Source: Candidatus Methylomirabilota bacterium
GTDB lineage: Bacteria > Methylomirabilota > Methylomirabilia > Methylomirabilales > 2-02-FULL-66-22
DNA: 32,664 nucleotides
NCBI GenBank assembly: GCA_016209735.1
Contig: JACQVN010000012.1
Span: 1 to 32,664 of the forward strand
Direction: 5' to 3'
Shown here piece by piece: positions 7,617 through 15,430 of the stretch. Numbering within the stretch: the stretch's first letter is position 1; every line of letters begins with the position of its first letter. Under the pieces are notes generated by a model. It ran no database searches, had not been told where the DNA came from, and saw nothing but the letters and a program-made list of their open reading frames with translations. The position numbers and the translations under genes are program-made.

Positions 7617-8770
7617 TGCGTTCGCGATTTCTCCTGCGGCTCCTGCAGCGCTCGCTCGCCAACCGTTTCAGCCGCTGGCTGATCGCCCTCCTGGCGGTGG
7701 CGCTGGGCGCGTCCCTCGTCTCGGCCTCCCTCACCCTGGCCACCGGGATGCGGGCCAAGATGCAACAGGCGCTTCGGACCTACGGCGCCAACCTCCTGGT
7801 GGTGCCGGCCGCTGCTCCCACAGACCCTGGCGGCGCGGCCCTGTTCGCAACCATGCCGGAGGAGGTGCTCGGAAAACTGAACGCACTACGCCGGACGATC
7901 CCGCTGCTGGGGTACGCACCCCTCCTCTACACCGTGGCGGAGATCGGGTCGCATCGCGTCGCCGTTGTAGGGACCTGGCCGGACGCCATGCGGCGGGTCA
8001 ACCCCTGGTGGCGAGTCGAGGGGGGGTGGATCCAGGACCGCGTCGAGGAGGCCGAGGCGATCATCGGTGCCTCGGTCGCCGAGCGGCTCGGCCTCGGGGT
8101 GAGCGCACCCCTCACCCTCAGCGTCCGGGGCCGGAGCCGGACGTTTCGCGTGGTGGGGATTGTGAAGACCGGCGGGTCCGAGGACGAGCAGGTGGTCGTC
8201 AGCCTGCGGGCCGCCCAGGAACTGACGGACCGGCGCGGCCAGCTCAACCTCATCCAGGCCAGCGCCCTGGTGGGCGACGGGCGGGTGGAGGACGTGGCGC
8301 AGGCCCTGGAGGCCGGCCTGCCCGGTGTCGCGGTCCGGACACAACTCCGCCTGGTCCTGGCCGAGGAGCGGATACTCGGGCGCCTCTCGCTCCTGCTCGG
8401 CCTCTTGGCGGGCATCGTCCTCATCGCCTCGGCGCTGAGCGTCGGCGCCGCCATGGCGAGCAGCGTCCTGGAGCGCCGCCGCGAGATCGGCCTCATGAAA
8501 GCCCTGGGGGCGAGCCGCCTGCGCGTGGGCGCGGTCTTCCTGGCCGAGGCAGGCGCCATCGGCCTGGCCGGCGGGCTGCTCGGAGGCGTCACCGGCGTGG
8601 GACTGGCCCAGGGCATCGCCCACTCCGTCTTCGGGACCGGGGTGCCCCCGACCGTGCTCCCGCCCCTGACGGCCGCCCTGGTCGGGGCCGGCGTTGCCGG
8701 CCTGGCGAGCCTGATTCCCGTGCGGCGCGCAACCGCCATCCAGCCAGGCATCGTGTTGCGAGGAGACTAG
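7616..8770 (+). CDS. ABC transporter permease, FtsX/MacB type (second)
   Basis: The 384-residue paralogue of the preceding permease has the same four-span topology and the same cytoplasmic motif LERRREIGLMKALGA at about 285. Its periplasmic domain is shorter by about 60 residues. It shares tracts with the first copy, such as the INPWWRVEGGW/IAPWWRVRGRW region and the GIVKTGGSEDEQ/GLIETGGPEEDQ region, so the pair arose by duplication and probably forms a heterodimer. The start overlaps the stop of the first permease, and the ATPase begins three bases after its TAG. Confidence 0.88.
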   Translation: MRSRFLLRLLQRSLANRFSRWLIALLAVALGASLVSASLTLATGMRAKMQQALRTYGANLLVVPAAAPTDPGGAALFATMPEEVLGKLNALRRTIPLLGYAPLLYTVAEIGSHRVAVVGTWPDAMRRVNPWWRVEGGWIQDRVEEAEAIIGASVAERLGLGVSAPLTLSVRGRSRTFRVVGIVKTGGSEDEQVVVSLRAAQELTDRRGQLNLIQASALVGDGRVEDVAQALEAGLPGVAVRTQLRLVLAEERILGRLSLLLGLLAGIVLIASALSVGAAMASSVLERRREIGLMKALGASRLRVGAVFLAEAGAIGLAGGLLGGVTGVGLAQGIAHSVFGTGVPPTVLPPLTAALVGAGVAGLASLIPVRRATAIQPGIVLRGD

Positions 8771-8773
8771 GGT

Positions 8774-9478
8774 ATGCACGAGATCATCCGCTTGCAATCG
8801 CTGAGCAAGGTCTTCCCGGGCCCCGTCGTCGCCCTCGATCGGGTGAGCCTGGCCATCCCGCAGGGCGAGTGGATGGCGGTGATGGGCGCCTCGGGCTCCG
8901 GCAAGAGCACGCTGCTCAACCTCCTCGGCTGCCTCGACCGCCCCACGGAGGGGCAGATCCTGATGGGTGGTACCTCCATCGGCGAGCTCACCGAGGCGCA
9001 GCTCACCGGCTTCCGTCGCGAGACGGTGGGCCTCATCTTCCAGCAGTTCCACTTGGTTCCGTACCTGAGCGCGGTGGAAAACGTCATGCTGGCCCAGTAT
9101 TTCCACAGCCTGGCGGACGAGGCCGAGGCGAGCGAGGCGCTGGCCCGGGTCGGCCTCGCAGATCGGTTGCGGCACCGGCCCGCACAGCTCTCCGGCGGGG
9201 AGCAGCAGCGCGTGTGCATCGCCCGCGCCCTCGTCAATCAGCCGAAGATCCTCCTGGCCGACGAGCCCACGGGAAACTTGGATGAGGCGAACGAGCGGGT
9301 GGTCATGGACATCTTCCAGCAGCTTCACGACGACGGCCACACCATCGTCATGGTCACCCACGACCCGCACGTCGGCATGCTGGCCGACCGGCGGATCGAG
9401 CTAGAGCACGGGCGGCTCGTGACGATCCACACCCACGATCTGGTCGCGGCAGCTCCGCGGACGGCTGACCAGTCCTAG
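8774..9478 (+). CDS. ABC transporter ATP-binding protein, MacB/LolD type
   Basis: The 234-residue ATPase has a Walker A motif (GASGSGKST, about 36-44), Q-loop (IFQQFH), signature LSGGEQQR, Walker B ILLADEPTG and H-loop VTHD, all intact. It belongs to the LolD/MacB/FtsE group that pairs with FtsX-type permeases, matching the two genes directly upstream. It is the last gene of the FTR1 operon. Its TAG stop codon (9476-9478) is formed by the first bases of repeat cassette C. Confidence 0.92.
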   Translation: MHEIIRLQSLSKVFPGPVVALDRVSLAIPQGEWMAVMGASGSGKSTLLNLLGCLDRPTEGQILMGGTSIGELTEAQLTGFRRETVGLIFQQFHLVPYLSAVENVMLAQYFHSLADEAEASEALARVGLADRLRHRPAQLSGGEQQRVCIARALVNQPKILLADEPTGNLDEANERVVMDIFQQLHDDGHTIVMVTHDPHVGMLADRRIELEHGRLVTIHTHDLVAAAPRTADQS

Positions 9479-9697
9479 CCCGGATTATTCACCAAACTGC
9501 CGGTGAATCCTCCGGGCTCAATGACCAATGACCAATTTCCAATGCCCAATGGCGGTGGGACGCACCGGGTACCCGTCCGCTAGGATGGGTGCGCCGTCGA
9601 GACTCATCAACAATGCCTCATCAGTCTTTGCTCCTTTGCCATTGGGATTTAGTCATTCCCGTATTATCCGCGAACCCCGGTCGCGAATAATGCGGTT
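9477..9697. repeat. Degenerate palindrome-bounded repeat cassette C
   Basis: The left hairpin (9477-9518) has the AGCCCGGATTATTCACC arm with mismatches, and the right hairpin (about 9658-9697) is a worn AGCCCGC-type palindrome. The interior shares CGGGTACCCGTCCGC and AGGATGGGTGC with cassettes A and B but also has short direct repeats of a TGACCAA unit. It looks like an older or rearranged copy. No gene lies inside. Confidence 0.7.
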
Positions 9698-9776
9698 TAG
9701 GGGCTGGCAGCTCCCGCTTCCAACCCGAAGTCTCGCCACCGCCATGCCCAGAGTGCGGCGCATGCCTCTTCCTCGC

Positions 9777-9981
9777 CTATTGCGGCGGCGACATTTTCAG
9801 CGTCGCGGTGAAGCCGTAGCGGGATACTGCCTGCTGCATCGCTTCTATGGTGACGGCGTCCTTCTCGTACGAGACGATCGCTTCGCCCCGTTCGAAGCTC
9901 ACCCCGGCACTTCGGACTCCCTTGCGCCCCTCCAGGGCCCGCTTGACCACAACAGGTCAGGCGCGGCGGAACCCCCTCCAC
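9777..9981 (-). pseudogene. HMA/MerP-like heavy-metal-binding domain, frameshifted
   Basis: Reading leftward, one frame gives LTCCG, the start of an HMA metal site. The next frame then continues with VKRALEGRKGVRSAGVSFER, GEAIVSYEKDAVTIEAMQQAV and SRYGFTATL to a TAG at 9777. Together they make a typical MerP-like HMA domain, but a small deletion at about nt 9950 removes the second Cys region and shifts the frame. The exported leader is also missing. It abuts a MerR remnant, so the pair is probably a decayed mer-type or similar metal-resistance operon. Confidence 0.7.
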
Positions 9982-10280
9982 TACCGCCCCGCCATGGGGT
10001 CACGCGGCACCGCTTCGATGTGCGGACAGACCACCGGCTTGACCCACCCCGGTGCGGCTCGCTCATTCATCTCGGCCCGGAGGGCCTGCAACTTCCTCCT
10101 CAGCGCCACCAAGTCCTTGAGCGTCTGATCGAGCTTGGCGATCTTCCGGCCCACAGAGGCTCGAACGTGAACACAGGGTGCGTCTCCCGACCGGCGCAGC
10201 TCAAGGATCTCTTTGATCTCAGAGAGCCTGAAGCCCAGCCCCTGCGCCTTCTTGATGAACTGGAGCAGGTGGAATGTCAA
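9981..10280 (-). pseudogene. MerR-family regulator, N-terminally truncated
   Basis: About 95 residues remain: the dimerisation helix and metal-binding part of a MerR-type regulator (LQFIKKAQGLGFRLSEIKEI, then APCVHVRASVGRKIAKLDQ, ending VVCPHIEAVP). The Cys residues in APC and VVCPHIE are where metal-sensing MerR proteins place theirs. The entire winged-helix DNA-binding domain (about 45 residues) is missing and the upstream sequence is unrelated, so it cannot act as a normal regulator. It sits directly before the HMA remnant. Confidence 0.75.
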
Positions 10281-10292
10281 GCAGGGCGGGAT

Positions 10293-10565
10293 TCACAGCC
10301 GCACGCTGATTTGACCGAAGGGGCTGCGGGAGCTTCGGGTGCGCCATGTTGGAGGAAAGGCTCCCCCCGGCCTGAGGACGTGCTCCGCCCGCCCGAGCTC
10401 CCGGCCAAGGTAGGCGGCATGGTCGAAGCGGGAAATCTCACCCTCTTCCACGGCAGGACAGTAGAGTTCGGGGGCCGTCCTGCCTTCGATCACGGCATCC
10501 AGCACGCCGCCATTCCGAGAGTGCTGGGGGGACAAGAGCTTCCCGGGGCGGTCAAGGCACACCAC
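10293..10565 (-). pseudogene. DUF4346-like C-terminal fragment
   Basis: The leftward frame contains NGGVLDAVIEGRTAPELYC, then EISRFDHAAYLGRELGRAEHVLR, which resembles the C-terminal DUF4346 domain found in dihydropteroate-synthase-like and MtrA-like proteins. It lacks any upstream catalytic part, and the end (AFPPTWRTRSSRSP onward) is out of frame with the family. I regard it as a short relic. Confidence in the family name is moderate. Confidence 0.5.
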
Positions 10566-10593
10566 CCCTTCACGCCTATCGGAGCATCCTGCC

Positions 10594-10791
10594 TCACCCC
10601 TTCCCGGTCACTTCGCCGCGTCCATCATCTTCCAGGATCCTGCAATCATTCGGGAAGTCGATCCCCTTCTCTTTGAGGGTCTGCCTCAGGTTGTGGACGT
10701 GCAGGACGCCGAACTTGTTGCGCTTCACGGCTTCTTCCAGGTTGCGAGACGCAGTCTCGACATCCTTCTTGGTCTCGACGATGTGCAGCAT
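10594..10791 (-). pseudogene. DUF302 protein, C-terminally truncated
   Basis: The gene starts normally at ATG 10791 (MLHIVETKKDVETASRNLEE), with a GAGGAT ribosome binding site next to cassette B. It follows the DUF302 family through GVLHVHNLRQTLKEKGIDF and NDCRILE. The remaining two thirds of the domain, including the conserved Cys-Pro region, are replaced by unrelated sequence ending DDGRGEVTGKG. The break lies at about nt 10630. Confidence 0.7.
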
Positions 10792-10805
10792 GGATCTATC
10801 CTCCT

Positions 10806-11066
10806 AGCCCGGATTACTCACGAAGGATTGGTGAGTAATCCGGGCTTGCCTGACCAATGGCCAATCCCGCCTGTCCGCAAGATCCCGGACCGGGACGGCG
10901 GGATGACGCATGGTGCTGGGTGTGCCGGATACCCGTCCTGCGTCCCGCGGGATGGGTGCGATGCAGAGATGCACCAGCGACGCCTGATCCGTCCTGCGCC
11001 ACCGACCACGAGAGTTTCTGTTAAGCCCGCATTATTCGCGAGCCGCGCTCGCGAATAATGCGGGCT
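10806..11066. repeat. Palindrome-bounded repeat cassette B (BIME-like)
   Basis: The left hairpin (10806-10846) is the AGCCCGGATTACTCACGAA type and the right hairpin (11024-11066) is the perfect AGCCCGCATTATTCGCGA type with a 7-nt loop. The interior is the close relative of cassette A. The outer end of the right hairpin, read on the - strand, contributes the TAG stop of the methyltransferase gene (11065-11067). Confidence 0.85.
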
Positions 11067-11718
11067 AGGGAGATGAGGGGGGATGGGCCACTACGACTTT
11101 GACCCAGTCCGAGAAGACATTTCGCTCTTCCTCCGGCGTGAGCCCGGCTCGCCTGACGTTCTCTAATGTCCGGCGGTTGATATGCGGCCCCATGAGGCGA
11201 CTGACGATGGGATCGAGCAGATCAAAGACCCTTCCCAGAACTCCCTGGGGCCGCATGTGCTCCAGCAGAATGACACTGCCTCCCGGCTGGATGACCCGCC
11301 GCACCTCCTTCAGGCCTCGCACCGGGTCCGGCACGCTGCAAAAGACGCACGTCGCCACGGCGGCGTCGAACACCCCGTCCCTGAATGCCAGGTGCTCGGC
11401 GTCCGTCACGACGAACCGCACATTCCTCGATGAACCGGCAGCTTTCTGTTTGGCCCGTGCCAGCATCCCCTCGCTCAGATCGGTGGCGACGACGACCGCC
11501 CTCGCCGGGTGAAGGGAGAGGTTCTTGCCGGTGCCCGCCCCGACCTCCAGCACCCGCCCCTTGGGCAGGCGCTCGAACACCCACCCGCGTCCCCGGGCGA
11601 GGCCCATCATGCGCTCGGCCGGCGCCGTCAGGAGATCGTACAGCCTGGCCTTTCGATCCCAGCGGCGCCGGGCCTGCGTGGTCGCCTCTCTTGTGGCTTC
11701 CGCATCGTCACTACGCAT
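11065..11718 (-). CDS. Class I SAM-dependent methyltransferase (UbiE/phospholipid N-methyltransferase-like)
   Basis: The 217-residue protein has the class I fold: motif I VLEVGAGTGKNLSL (about 48-61), motif II VVATDLSEGML, a DAEHLAFRDGVFDAAVATCVFC region, and a post-motif VIQPGGSVILLEHMRP. It resembles UbiE-type and phosphatidylethanolamine N-methyltransferase-like enzymes; the substrate cannot be told from sequence. An upstream in-frame start would add 33 residues with no family match, so I chose ATG 11718. It is the last gene of the leftward cluster that begins near 14.8 kb, and its stop codon lies in repeat cassette B. Confidence 0.85.
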   Translation of the reverse strand: MRSDDAEATREATTQARRRWDRKARLYDLLTAPAERMMGLARGRGWVFERLPKGRVLEVGAGTGKNLSLHPARAVVVATDLSEGMLARAKQKAAGSSRNVRFVVTDAEHLAFRDGVFDAAVATCVFCSVPDPVRGLKEVRRVIQPGGSVILLEHMRPQGVLGRVFDLLDPIVSRLMGPHINRRTLENVRRAGLTPEEERNVFSDWVKVVVAHPPSSP

Positions 11719-11813
11719 TTCAGAACCCCAACAGTCATTCGGGAACGTCCCTCGGTCCACGCTTGCTCCCGTCCCCGAAGTTCTCCGAGGGCAAGATTTT
11801 CGGATCAACTGGC

Positions 11814-12767
11814 TCAATTCTGGCGGCGCCAGGTCTGGCCGCCGTCCATGCTCTTGAAGATCTTCCCATCGGCCGTTCCGAGGAACACCACCTCGGGCTT
11901 CGCCGGGTGAATAGCGAGGGCGGCAACATCCCTCGGCGCCGAGTTCAGTTTCTTCCAGCTCTCACCGCCGTCTGTGCTCTTGAACGCCCCCTCGCGGAGG
12001 CCGGCGAACATCACCTTCGGATTGGTGACGCCGGCGGCGAATGTGTACATCGTCTTGTTGGCGGGCAGACCGCCCACCTGTTTCCAGCCTCAGAAGCAGT
12101 CCGGGCTCCGGAAGATGCCCTCGCTGGTTGCAGCGTAGAGGAAGATTCCGCCCATGCCCGTGGGGATGTTCACGGCCTGGAGGGCGCGAACCTCCGGGTT
12201 ACTCGGGCCGTCATCCACCCGCTTCCATTCGGCCAGGTCCCCGAGGATCCGGTAGAGCCCTTTGTCCATCACGAACGCATAGAGCCGCCTCGGCTGGGCC
12301 GGGTTGTATCCGTCCACGGCCATTGCATGGACGTCCGGCCCACCGAGGCCGGTGTTGAACGCACCCCAGGTCTCGCCGCCGTCTATTGTCCGCACGACGC
12401 CTCGATTGTGGGTCCCCACATACAGGACCTTGGGCTGTGTCGGGTCCTGGGCGAAGCCCATGAAGTCCCTGGCCGCCAGGTCGCTCGGGATCTTCACTGC
12501 CTGCCAGGTCTTCCCTTCGTCACTGCTTCGGTACAGACCATGGTGCGTCCCGATCCACAGGCTGCCATCCCTCGGACTCACCAGGAGTGCGTGGAGGTGG
12601 CCGATGTCGCGGGCCATCTCCACCGCCTCCCCGAGCGCAGTGAGCACCAGCGAAATCACCGCCGCCAGCGCGGCGATGGACAGAATCCGGCGCCAGCGTC
12701 CAGGCCTCAGAGGAGTCGTCCGGCTTCTAGAGTAAAGCCCCCTTTGTGTTCGTTGGATGCCTTCCAT
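11814..12767 (-). CDS. Asp-box (BNR/sortilin-like) propeller protein with in-frame UGA, candidate selenoprotein
   Basis: Read through TGA 12092-12090, the gene gives 317 residues from ATG 12767, which has an AAGGGGGAGAC ribosome binding site. A membrane anchor (about 27-45) is followed by Asp-box repeats such as YRSSDEGKTW, RTIDGGETW, KSTDGGESW and KSMDGGQTW, which form an extracytoplasmic beta-propeller. Residue 226 is UGA, in the motif SPDCF-UGA-GWKQV inside one Asp-box. The same frame continues without interruption for 91 more residues of Asp-box repeats, so the UGA is not an end. A hairpin with loop GGUCU follows 18 nt later. Sec in a C-x-U arrangement is my reading. A point nonsense mutation is the alternative. 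It lies between a methyltransferase and copper-protein genes. Confidence 0.75.
12060..12092 (-). promoter_or_regulatory. Candidate bacterial SECIS in the BNR gene
   Basis: After UGA (12092-12090) there are 11 nt, then stem GGUGGGC, loop GGUCU, stem GCCCGCC (12078-12060; seven pairs including one G-U). The apical GG falls 19-20 nt after UGA, in the seventh codon. From memory, E. coli fdhF has a GGUCU loop in the same register. This fits the bacterial SECIS rule of a G in the first two loop bases at 16-37 nt from UGA. Confidence 0.75.
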
Positions 12768-12810
12768 GTCTCCCCCTTCTTCACTCAAGTTGTCCGCCGA
12801 CGAAGGGCGA

Positions 12811-13136
12811 TCACGCAATCCTTGCCAGTGTGATCATCCCGCCTTCCATGTGCATGGGCTTGTGACAGTGATCCGGACTCGCTCCCCCTCGCGGACGCGA
12901 AGCGTGGGTCCGGGAACCTGGCCGGCATACGTCATGGCCTTGACGACCTTGCCGGGCGCTAGTTCCCACTGAACTTCCCTGGCAACCAGCTCGATCTCCC
13001 GGACGCCAGTGGCACCAACCGCTCGCTGCGGTATAAGGAGACTATCCTTACCCAGCGAGATCCCCGCCGCACCCAAGCCGGCGGTCCGCAGGAATTCCCG
13101 CCGATTCCACTTGCTCACTGCCCTCCAACCATCCAT
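12811..13136 (-). pseudogene. Multicopper oxidase with its middle deleted
   Basis: The gene begins properly at ATG 13136 with a Tat signal (NRREFLRTAG) and the first part of a cupredoxin domain (MTYAGQVPGPTLRVREGERV). At about nt 12870 it jumps, with a frame change, to the very end of a multicopper oxidase, HCHKPMHMEGGMITLARIA, then TGA at 12811. The whole centre of about 200 or more residues is gone, with most copper ligands. It follows SCO1 by 44 bp, so an intact copper oxidase probably once belonged to this operon. The TGA at 12834 in the first frame is a by-product of the frame change. Confidence 0.8.
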
Positions 13137-13179
13137 GACTCTCACTTCGATCCGCCATCTCCCAGCGGCCAACACCCCG

Positions 13180-13995
13180 CTATTCCTCCCGGAGCAGGAC
13201 CCGCACGTCCTGGCGGAGTCGGGCAAGGGCCTGGTGATCGTCGCTGTGGTAGTAGCCCCGGACTTGCGCGTGACGATCCACCAGGACAAACAGGGAGCTG
13301 TGCATGAACGGTTTCCCGGGATGCCCGGGATGAGCCTGGGCAGGCGCAGGCTCGAAGGACCAGCCCACGGCATGGGATAGGATCCGTGCCGCCGCAGCCC
13401 AAGTTCCGTCCCATGGCTGCCACCGTCGGCTGTTGTCCGTCAGAGGGCGATCCGGAGGAGATCCCTTGCCTGGAGGAGCCTTGACTGCCTCCGCAGGATC
13501 AACCGCGTTCAACCGGAATCCCGCTCGGGCGAGGGTGTAGATGGCCCGCTTCTCCCCGGTGAGGAAGAGCCACCGGTCGCGATCCGCCCCGAAGCGAGCC
13601 GCGTATTCCGCGAGAACATCCGCCGTGTCCTGCTCTGGATCTACCGTAAAAGAGACCAACCGGACATCCGGTTCTAAAGCGAGGTCGGCCTGCAATCGGG
13701 CCATCTCGGCGCTCTGGAGGGGGCAGGTGTCGGTGCAATGGGAGTAAATGAAGTTGGCGATCCAGACTTTTCCCCGGAGGTCTGCAAGCGTAACTTGCCG
13801 TCCGCTCCGCTCGACCAGCGAGAAGTCCGGGACTGCCCAGAAGATCTGCAGGCCTTCGAGCGGGTGCTCGTCCCTTCCAACCAACCCAGGCCGAGGGCCC
13901 AGCGAGATCCACCCACCTGTCGCCAGGATGCCGGCCAGGGCGAGGACTAGCAGGCTCATCCCAAGGCGACGGCGATTGAAGGCTAGATCCCTCAT
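13180..13995 (-). CDS. SCO1/SenC/PrrC-family copper chaperone
   Basis: The 271-residue protein has an N-terminal signal anchor (about 11-31) and a thioredoxin-like SCO domain. The copper site is present: SHCTDTCPLQ gives the CxxxC pair at about 90-94, and FMHSSLFVLVD supplies the conserved His near 235. SCO proteins deliver copper to CuA sites or act as thiol-disulfide reductases. An insertion of about 50 residues (about 170-220) before the conserved His is larger than usual. The start overlaps the upstream methyltransferase stop (ATGA). CuA proteins are encoded at 17.2-20.4 kb and are possible clients (inference). Confidence 0.9.
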   Translation of the reverse strand: MRDLAFNRRRLGMSLLVLALAGILATGGWISLGPRPGLVGRDEHPLEGLQIFWAVPDFSLVERSGRQVTLADLRGKVWIANFIYSHCTDTCPLQSAEMARLQADLALEPDVRLVSFTVDPEQDTADVLAEYAARFGADRDRWLFLTGEKRAIYTLARAGFRLNAVDPAEAVKAPPGKGSPPDRPLTDNSRRWQPWDGTWAAAARILSHAVGWSFEPAPAQAHPGHPGKPFMHSSLFVLVDRHAQVRGYYHSDDHQALARLRQDVRVLLREE

Positions 13996-14822
13996 CTCAG
14001 ATCTCGGGCGGCCCTCTCCCGCCGCCCCGGGACGAAAGCCTTGACCTTGCGGGCATAGGCTCGGAAGGTCTCGCCGAACTCCCGTTCGAGTTCATGATCC
14101 TCCCACCGGGCCAGGCGAACGTACATCACAACAAGGAGCGGAGCCATGAGGAGGGTCAGGAGCGTCGGCCACTGGATGTTGAAACCAAGGATGATGAGGA
14201 TCAGCCCGGCGTACTGCGGGTGGCGCAAGTACCCGTAGATGCCCGTGGCGACCAACTGGCCCCGACCCGAGTGAACCTTTCGCCAGCCCGTGGCCAGGAG
14301 GACGACGCCAAGGGCGATCAGAAATACGCTCAGGGCCATGACCAGGTACACGCTCTGTCCCAAGCTGATGAGACCTGCGCGGGACAGGAGATACGCCCAC
14401 AGGTGGCTCTCCTGCAGGCCGAACGACGACGCCGGGACGCCAAGAGCCGGGGCCAGGAGATAGATCGTCAGCGGGATCCCGAACATCTCCGTGAACAGGC
14501 TGATGAAGAAGGCCGAGGTCAAGCCAGCATTCCGCCACTCCCCGCGTCGGCGGGGCGTGGCGAACCCAAAGAGGAAGGCAAGAAACAGAATGCTCGCCAG
14601 CGCGACCGCTCGCCAGTTGCCATACCAGCTCTCGAAGGGCTCGCTCATCCCGCCGGGATGCTGACGCAATGTGAGGACCAGGGCAGCGACGGCCAGGAGG
14701 ACAGCCGTCACCCAGATGCCAGAGCGCAAGACCAAGCCGAGTGACCACCGCGGCGTCGCGGAACGCATCACGGGCGCATCAGTGGGACCATCGGGTGAAT
14801 TGGAGGGTGGCAAGGGTGTCAT
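13992..14822 (-). CDS. Isoprenylcysteine carboxyl methyltransferase-like membrane protein
   Basis: The 276-residue protein has about six membrane spans. The C-terminal signature of the ICMT/PEMT-like family is present: LVATGIYGYLRHPQYAGLI, then a final stretch RWEDHELEREFGETFRAYARKV. Bacterial members methylate thiols, lipids or unknown small substrates, so the substrate here is open. ATG 14822 has GAGGAG eight bases upstream. The stop overlaps the SCO gene by ATGA, implying linked expression. Family members next to copper or cytochrome genes are common, but no role is proven. Confidence 0.85.
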   Translation of the reverse strand: MTPLPPSNSPDGPTDAPVMRSATPRWSLGLVLRSGIWVTAVLLAVAALVLTLRQHPGGMSEPFESWYGNWRAVALASILFLAFLFGFATPRRRGEWRNAGLTSAFFISLFTEMFGIPLTIYLLAPALGVPASSFGLQESHLWAYLLSRAGLISLGQSVYLVMALSVFLIALGVVLLATGWRKVHSGRGQLVATGIYGYLRHPQYAGLILIILGFNIQWPTLLTLLMAPLLVVMYVRLARWEDHELEREFGETFRAYARKVKAFVPGRRERAARDLR

Positions 14823-14986
14823 AAACGCGCTCCTCGATATGGGAATACGAGATCACGTTCTTGGCCCGGATGGCACGGGATCAAGGGGCCGATGCCAGCC
14901 AGATTGGCCCTCTGCACGGTCTCATCCTTTGCGAGCGGGAGCACCGGACCAAGAGCGGCGCCCCATCCACGCGCCTTCTTGCTACG

Positions 14987-15424
14987 TCACCTTCTGGGAG
15001 GATCGAGATTGCCACGGCTTGTCCCCCGAGCGAAGAGATGGAAATAGCGATCCGTGGTTGCTCCACCGGTGCCAGCTTTGGGCCCGATCAGCGATGGAAC
15101 CAGGCGAGCGGGGGGGGCACGGCCGTCAGGAGTCGAGAGCGCCAGGAAGGAGGGAAGGCCCGCTGTAGCGGGCTGGAGGAGGATTTCGGAGGTTTGCGCG
15201 TATCCAACAGACTCGAACAGCGGAGTGGGAGGAACCACGAAGTGGTCAGCCTTGGCCACCGCCGTGCCGCAAAGTCCAGGCGCGGGCCCAACATCCTGAC
15301 ACGAACCCGGGCCGCCCATGCTTGCCGCCACGAGGCACACCGAGACCGCAAGGGCCAGGAGCGCTGCGACGCCTGAGCGTCCAGCCTTCAGGCGGTTACC
15401 GTGATTGCCGAACGGCCCACTCAT
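14987..15424 (-). CDS. Small exported hypothetical protein
   Basis: From ATG 15424 a 145-residue product has a positively charged N-terminus and a hydrophobic segment (about 17-36, AALLALAVSVCLVAASM) like a signal peptide, then two Cys residues near 40-50. The rest is rich in Pro, Ala and Gly and matches no family I recognise. A promoter placed so that transcription would begin at or within a few bases of this ATG supports a leaderless gene. No ribosome binding site is visible. The second half could simply be open by composition, so the call is weak. Confidence 0.4.
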   Translation of the reverse strand: MSGPFGNHGNRLKAGRSGVAALLALAVSVCLVAASMGGPGSCQDVGPAPGLCGTAVAKADHFVVPPTPLFESVGYAQTSEILLQPATAGLPSFLALSTPDGRAPPARLVPSLIGPKAGTGGATTDRYFHLFARGTSRGNLDPPRR

Positions 15425-15430
15425 CTGCAA

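Noticed and set aside
3874-11066. CRISPR array
   Set aside because: The repeats are palindromes in pairs about 200 bp apart, with shared interiors and no short regular unique spacers.
12834-13136. UGA at 12834 in the multicopper oxidase remnant as a fourth selenocysteine
   Set aside because: The residues before it (CTWKAG) come from an out-of-frame stretch, and another frame contains the true family ending with HCH and Met. A deletion and frame change explain the stop.
14987-15424. UGA ending the small exported protein as Sec
   Set aside because: No Cys lies near it and the sequence after it shows no family resemblance or supporting hairpin.
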